Shown: positions 38,903 to 41,634 of the stretch, one piece after another | How the letters are laid out: each line of letters begins with the position of its first letter | Numbering within the stretch: the first letter of the stretch is position 1 | NCBI GenBank assembly: GCA_014859735.1 | Contig: JACUTR010000004.1 | Coordinates: 1-41,634 of the forward strand | Direction of reading: 5' to 3' | DNA from: Candidatus Methanophagales archaeon | GTDB lineage: Archaea > Halobacteriota > Syntropharchaeia > Alkanophagales > Methanospirareceae | DNA: 41,634 nt | The notes under the pieces: model-generated | Seen by the model: the letters and a program-made list of their open reading frames with translations, nothing else | Databases searched by the model: none | Told to the model about the DNA's origin: nothing | Translations under genes and position numbers: made by a program

Positions 38903-40222
38903 ATGGCTAAGATAGTGGATAAAGTAGATTTATACGACGATAGAGGCAGCAAACTGGTTGGCAATGTGCCGTTAACTGCGATCAGCCCTTTGAGAAACCC
39001 AGCGATACGGAAGATCTGCAGCCTAACGGCTCGGTCAGCCGCGGTTGACTTAGCGGGACTTGAGAGTAGACTGAAAACCGGTGCAATTGCGGGAAAACAG
39101 ATGGTTATCCGAGGAAAGAGCCTGAGCTTAGACATCGTGGGGAAAGCGAAGGACATAGCGAACCAAGTGAAAGAGATGCTCGAAGTCGAGGCTGGCGACG
39201 AGACTAAAGTAGATGTGATGTCAGGTGGAAAGCGGTTATTGGTACAAGTGCCTGCGGCGAGGATCCTCGCAGATTACTCGGCTGCGAAGACAAATACCTG
39301 TGCGGCGTTGACGCATGCAGTCATTGACACATTTAAGGTAGACATGTGGCACGCGCCCGACGTGAAAGGTGCCGTTTGGGGAATGTATCCGCAGGATCCT
39401 GCCATGACTGGCAGTGTCGTAGCGACGTTGGTGGACGTGCCGATAAGTAACGAAGGGCCTGGGTATACCTTGAGAAATATCCCGGTGAACCACATTGCGG
39501 CAACCGTGAGGAAGAGAGCGATACCTGGAGCAGCCTTATCGATGATACTGGAAGAGGCGGCGTGCTACGAGATGGGAGATGCGGTAGGACCCTTTGAGCG
39601 TGGTCATCTCTTGGACCTTGCGTATGAGGGACTGAACGCGAACAACATACTGTATACCATGGTAAAGGAGAACGGACAGGACGGAACGCTTGCTGACGTT
39701 GTGTATAGTTGTGTGGAGAAAGCGAAAAAGGACGGGTTGATAAAACCAAAGCAGAAGTTGGGATCAGGTTATACGGTCTATGGCACGGATGATCTGCAGA
39801 TGTGGAATGCATACGCTGCAACGGGCATGCTCGCTGCGGTGATGGTGAATTGTGCTGCACTGCGTGCTGGACAGGCGGTTCCATCGAGCATCATGTATTT
39901 CAACGAGTTGATAGAGCATGAGACCGGGCTTCCAGGCGTGGACTATGGGAAATGTCAGGGCGCATCGGTATCGAGTTCGTTCTTCTCGCACAGTATTTAT
40001 GGCGGTGGCGGACCCGGTGTATTCCACGGGAACCACATCGTGACGAGGCATGCGAAGGGACAGTTCATACCATGCTTCTGCGCTGCGATGTGCATAGATG
40101 CGGACACGCTGTATTTCACACCGGCGAGGACATCTGCACTGATTGGAGAAGTGCTGGGCGCGATACCAGAGTTTGCGGAGCCGATGAAGGCAGTTGCTGA
40201 AGGAGCAAAGCAGATAATGTAA
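38903..40222 (+). CDS. mcrB: Methyl-coenzyme M reductase beta subunit
   Basis: [29 protein letters not shown]...[17 protein letters not shown]...[31 protein letters not shown]. Confidence 0.96.
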   Translation: MAKIVDKVDLYDDRGSKLVGNVPLTAISPLRNPAIRKICSLTARSAAVDLAGLESRLKTGAIAGKQMVIRGKSLSLDIVGKAKDIANQVKEMLEVEAGDETKVDVMSGGKRLLVQVPAARILADYSAAKTNTCAALTHAVIDTFKVDMWHAPDVKGAVWGMYPQDPAMTGSVVATLVDVPISNEGPGYTLRNIPVNHIAATVRKRAIPGAALSMILEEAACYEMGDAVGPFERGHLLDLAYEGLNANNILYTMVKENGQDGTLADVVYSCVEKAKKDGLIKPKQKLGSGYTVYGTDDLQMWNAYAATGMLAAVMVNCAALRAGQAVPSSIMYFNELIEHETGLPGVDYGKCQGASVSSSFFSHSIYGGGGPGVFHGNHIVTRHAKGQFIPCFCAAMCIDADTLYFTPARTSALIGEVLGAIPEFAEPMKAVAEGAKQIM

Positions 40223-40235
40223 AGGAGGAAAAAAA

Positions 40236-41075
40236 ATGCCACAATTTACACCTGGAAATAGTTTAGTAGCGAAAAACAGACGAAAATTCTTGGACCCGAA
40301 ACAGAAGTTACAGAAGTTGAGGGACATTGCAGAGGAAGATGTAGTGAGATTGCTCGGACACCGTGCGCCTGGAGAAGCGTACAAGAGCATTCATCCGCCA
40401 ATTGAGGAGATGGAAGAGCCAGAATGCTCTGTTCGGGAGATGGTAAAGCCCACGCCCGGAGCAGCAGCAGGCGACCGGATACGATACGTCCAGTACACCG
40501 ATTCTATGCAGTTTGCTCCTGCAACACCGAGAATCAGACCGATGATGTGGTATAACAGATATCGAGGGATCGACCCCGGCGTATTATCCGGAAGGACGAT
40601 TGTCGAAGCGAGAGAACGAGATATGGAGAAGATAGCAAAAGAGTACACAGATAATGAGACGTTTGACACTGCGAGGACCGGACTGAGAGGACGGACTGTC
40701 CACGGGCATTCCGTTCGATTGGACGAGAGAGGCATGATGTTCGATGCACTGAGGCGATGGGCGTTTGATGAGCGCACTGGTGATGTAAGATACGTAAAGG
40801 ACATGGTCGGCGGCGCAATGGACAAGGAAGTGACGTTAGGAAAGCCACTCCCTGAGGAGGATTTGAAGAAGAGGACAACGATGTTCAGGAATGCTCAGGG
40901 TGGTGTCTGGCTGGAAGGAGATGACCCTGAAGTGGCTGATGTCATCTCAGAGATACACTGGAATAGAACCTGGGGCGGATTCCAGCCGTTCATAAAGAGA
41001 GATGCAATAAAAGGCAATAAAGGCGTCGGCGTCAAGGGAATGAAGCTGTATACTCCCCGAGGAGGAGTGGAGTAA
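40236..41075 (+). CDS. mcrG: Methyl-coenzyme M reductase gamma subunit
   Basis: LLGHRAPGEAYKSIHPPIEEMEEPEC...GLRGRTVHGHSVRLDERGMMFDALRR; strong RBS aaaggagg. Confidence 0.96.
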   Translation: MPQFTPGNSLVAKNRRKFLDPKQKLQKLRDIAEEDVVRLLGHRAPGEAYKSIHPPIEEMEEPECSVREMVKPTPGAAAGDRIRYVQYTDSMQFAPATPRIRPMMWYNRYRGIDPGVLSGRTIVEARERDMEKIAKEYTDNETFDTARTGLRGRTVHGHSVRLDERGMMFDALRRWAFDERTGDVRYVKDMVGGAMDKEVTLGKPLPEEDLKKRTTMFRNAQGGVWLEGDDPEVADVISEIHWNRTWGGFQPFIKRDAIKGNKGVGVKGMKLYTPRGGVE

Positions 41076-41094
41076 ATAAAAGGAGGTAAAAAAA

Positions 41095-41634
41095 ATGCCA
41101 TATAGAGATATACAACATAGTTACCTGAAAGCGATGTCAGATAAGTTCGCAGAGAAACCCGATAGCACCAAGACGAAGTTCTATGTGTATGGTTCAAAAG
41201 ATCCACGATATGCGACTGGAGGTCTTGCTCAGAAAGGAGCATTCAGGAAGAGGGAGTTTATAGATGATGCGGCGAAGATCGTTGCAGACCGAGTTCAGGG
41301 AACACCGGCATATAATCCAGACGTGGGGATGCCGCAAGGGCAGCGATTCTTAATGCCTTATATGATGAACCACACAGACATAATGGTTTACCATGATGAC
41401 CTGCACTGGGTGAACAATGCGGCGATGCAGCAATGTTGGGATGACATGAGACGATGCATTATCCTGGGACTGGATGATGCACATGGTATTCTGGAAACAC
41501 GGTTGGGTAAAGAGGTTACCCCGGATACCATAAACCATTACCTGGAAGTGATAAACCACGCATTACCTGGTGCAGCGTGCATCCAGGAGCACATGGTCGA
41601 GACGAAGCCCTCATTGGTCGCTGATTCTTACGCA
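41095..41634 (+). CDS. mcrA: Methyl-coenzyme M reductase alpha subunit (partial, runs off the window)
   Basis: MPYRDIQHSYLKAMSDKFAEKPDSTKTKFYVYG...PYMMNHTDIMVYHDDLHWVNNAAMQQCWDD...GAACIQEHMVETKPSLVADSYA; 180 codons open to the window end. Confidence 0.95.
   Translation, partial: MPYRDIQHSYLKAMSDKFAEKPDSTKTKFYVYGSKDPRYATGGLAQKGAFRKREFIDDAAKIVADRVQGTPAYNPDVGMPQGQRFLMPYMMNHTDIMVYHDDLHWVNNAAMQQCWDDMRRCIILGLDDAHGILETRLGKEVTPDTINHYLEVINHALPGAACIQEHMVETKPSLVADSYA

Noticed and set aside
39236-40878. Long antisense ORFs opposite mcrB and mcrG, and similar shadow ORFs across the window
   Set aside because: Low-complexity compositions typical of antisense frames; the opposite strand holds strong coding genes.

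Overview
This 41.6 kb window is archaeal. The 3' end carries an mcrB-mcrG-mcrA operon (mcrA cut by the window edge) with no mcrD or mcrC between the genes, which fits an ANME-1-like or other MCR-bearing euryarchaeote. Nearly everything upstream concerns sulfur: ThiS/MoaD-type carriers, two ThiF/MoeB-type E1 enzymes, MoaE, LarE, a ThiI/MnmA-like PP-loop protein, two Thi4 paralogs, SepCysS, IscS, IscU, SufC, a SufS-like desulfurase, FdhD, CysE, CysK, a cystathionine synthase/lyase, MetX, MetY, two COG1900/DUF39 homocysteine-forming proteins, CysRS, NadA, and three tRNA-Cys(GCA) or tRNA-Cys-like genes. The strongest candidate for an undescribed system is a local regulon. A palindrome, TTAACAATTGTTAA, occurs just downstream of a TATA box at seven promoters that together lead most of these genes. 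Two paralogous Cys-rich HTH regulators are encoded next to copies of it. Other notable signals: (i) a tRNA-Cys wedged between iscU and cysS, overlapping the iscU stop codon and ending about 2 nt before the cysS start; (ii) a tRNA-Cys directly behind one operator, heading a sufC operon; (iii) an ancient tRNA-Cys/thi4/sufC duplication with reciprocal gene loss, leaving readable stubs of sufC and thi4; (iv) a ThiS-like carrier overlapping both its neighbours ahead of SepCysS; (v) an operator-led ABC ATPase / G3E-like GTPase / FeS-protein trio; (vi) a GxxExxY gene bounded by inverted repeats and a probable target-site duplication. All homology calls are by eye from protein motifs; no searches were run.
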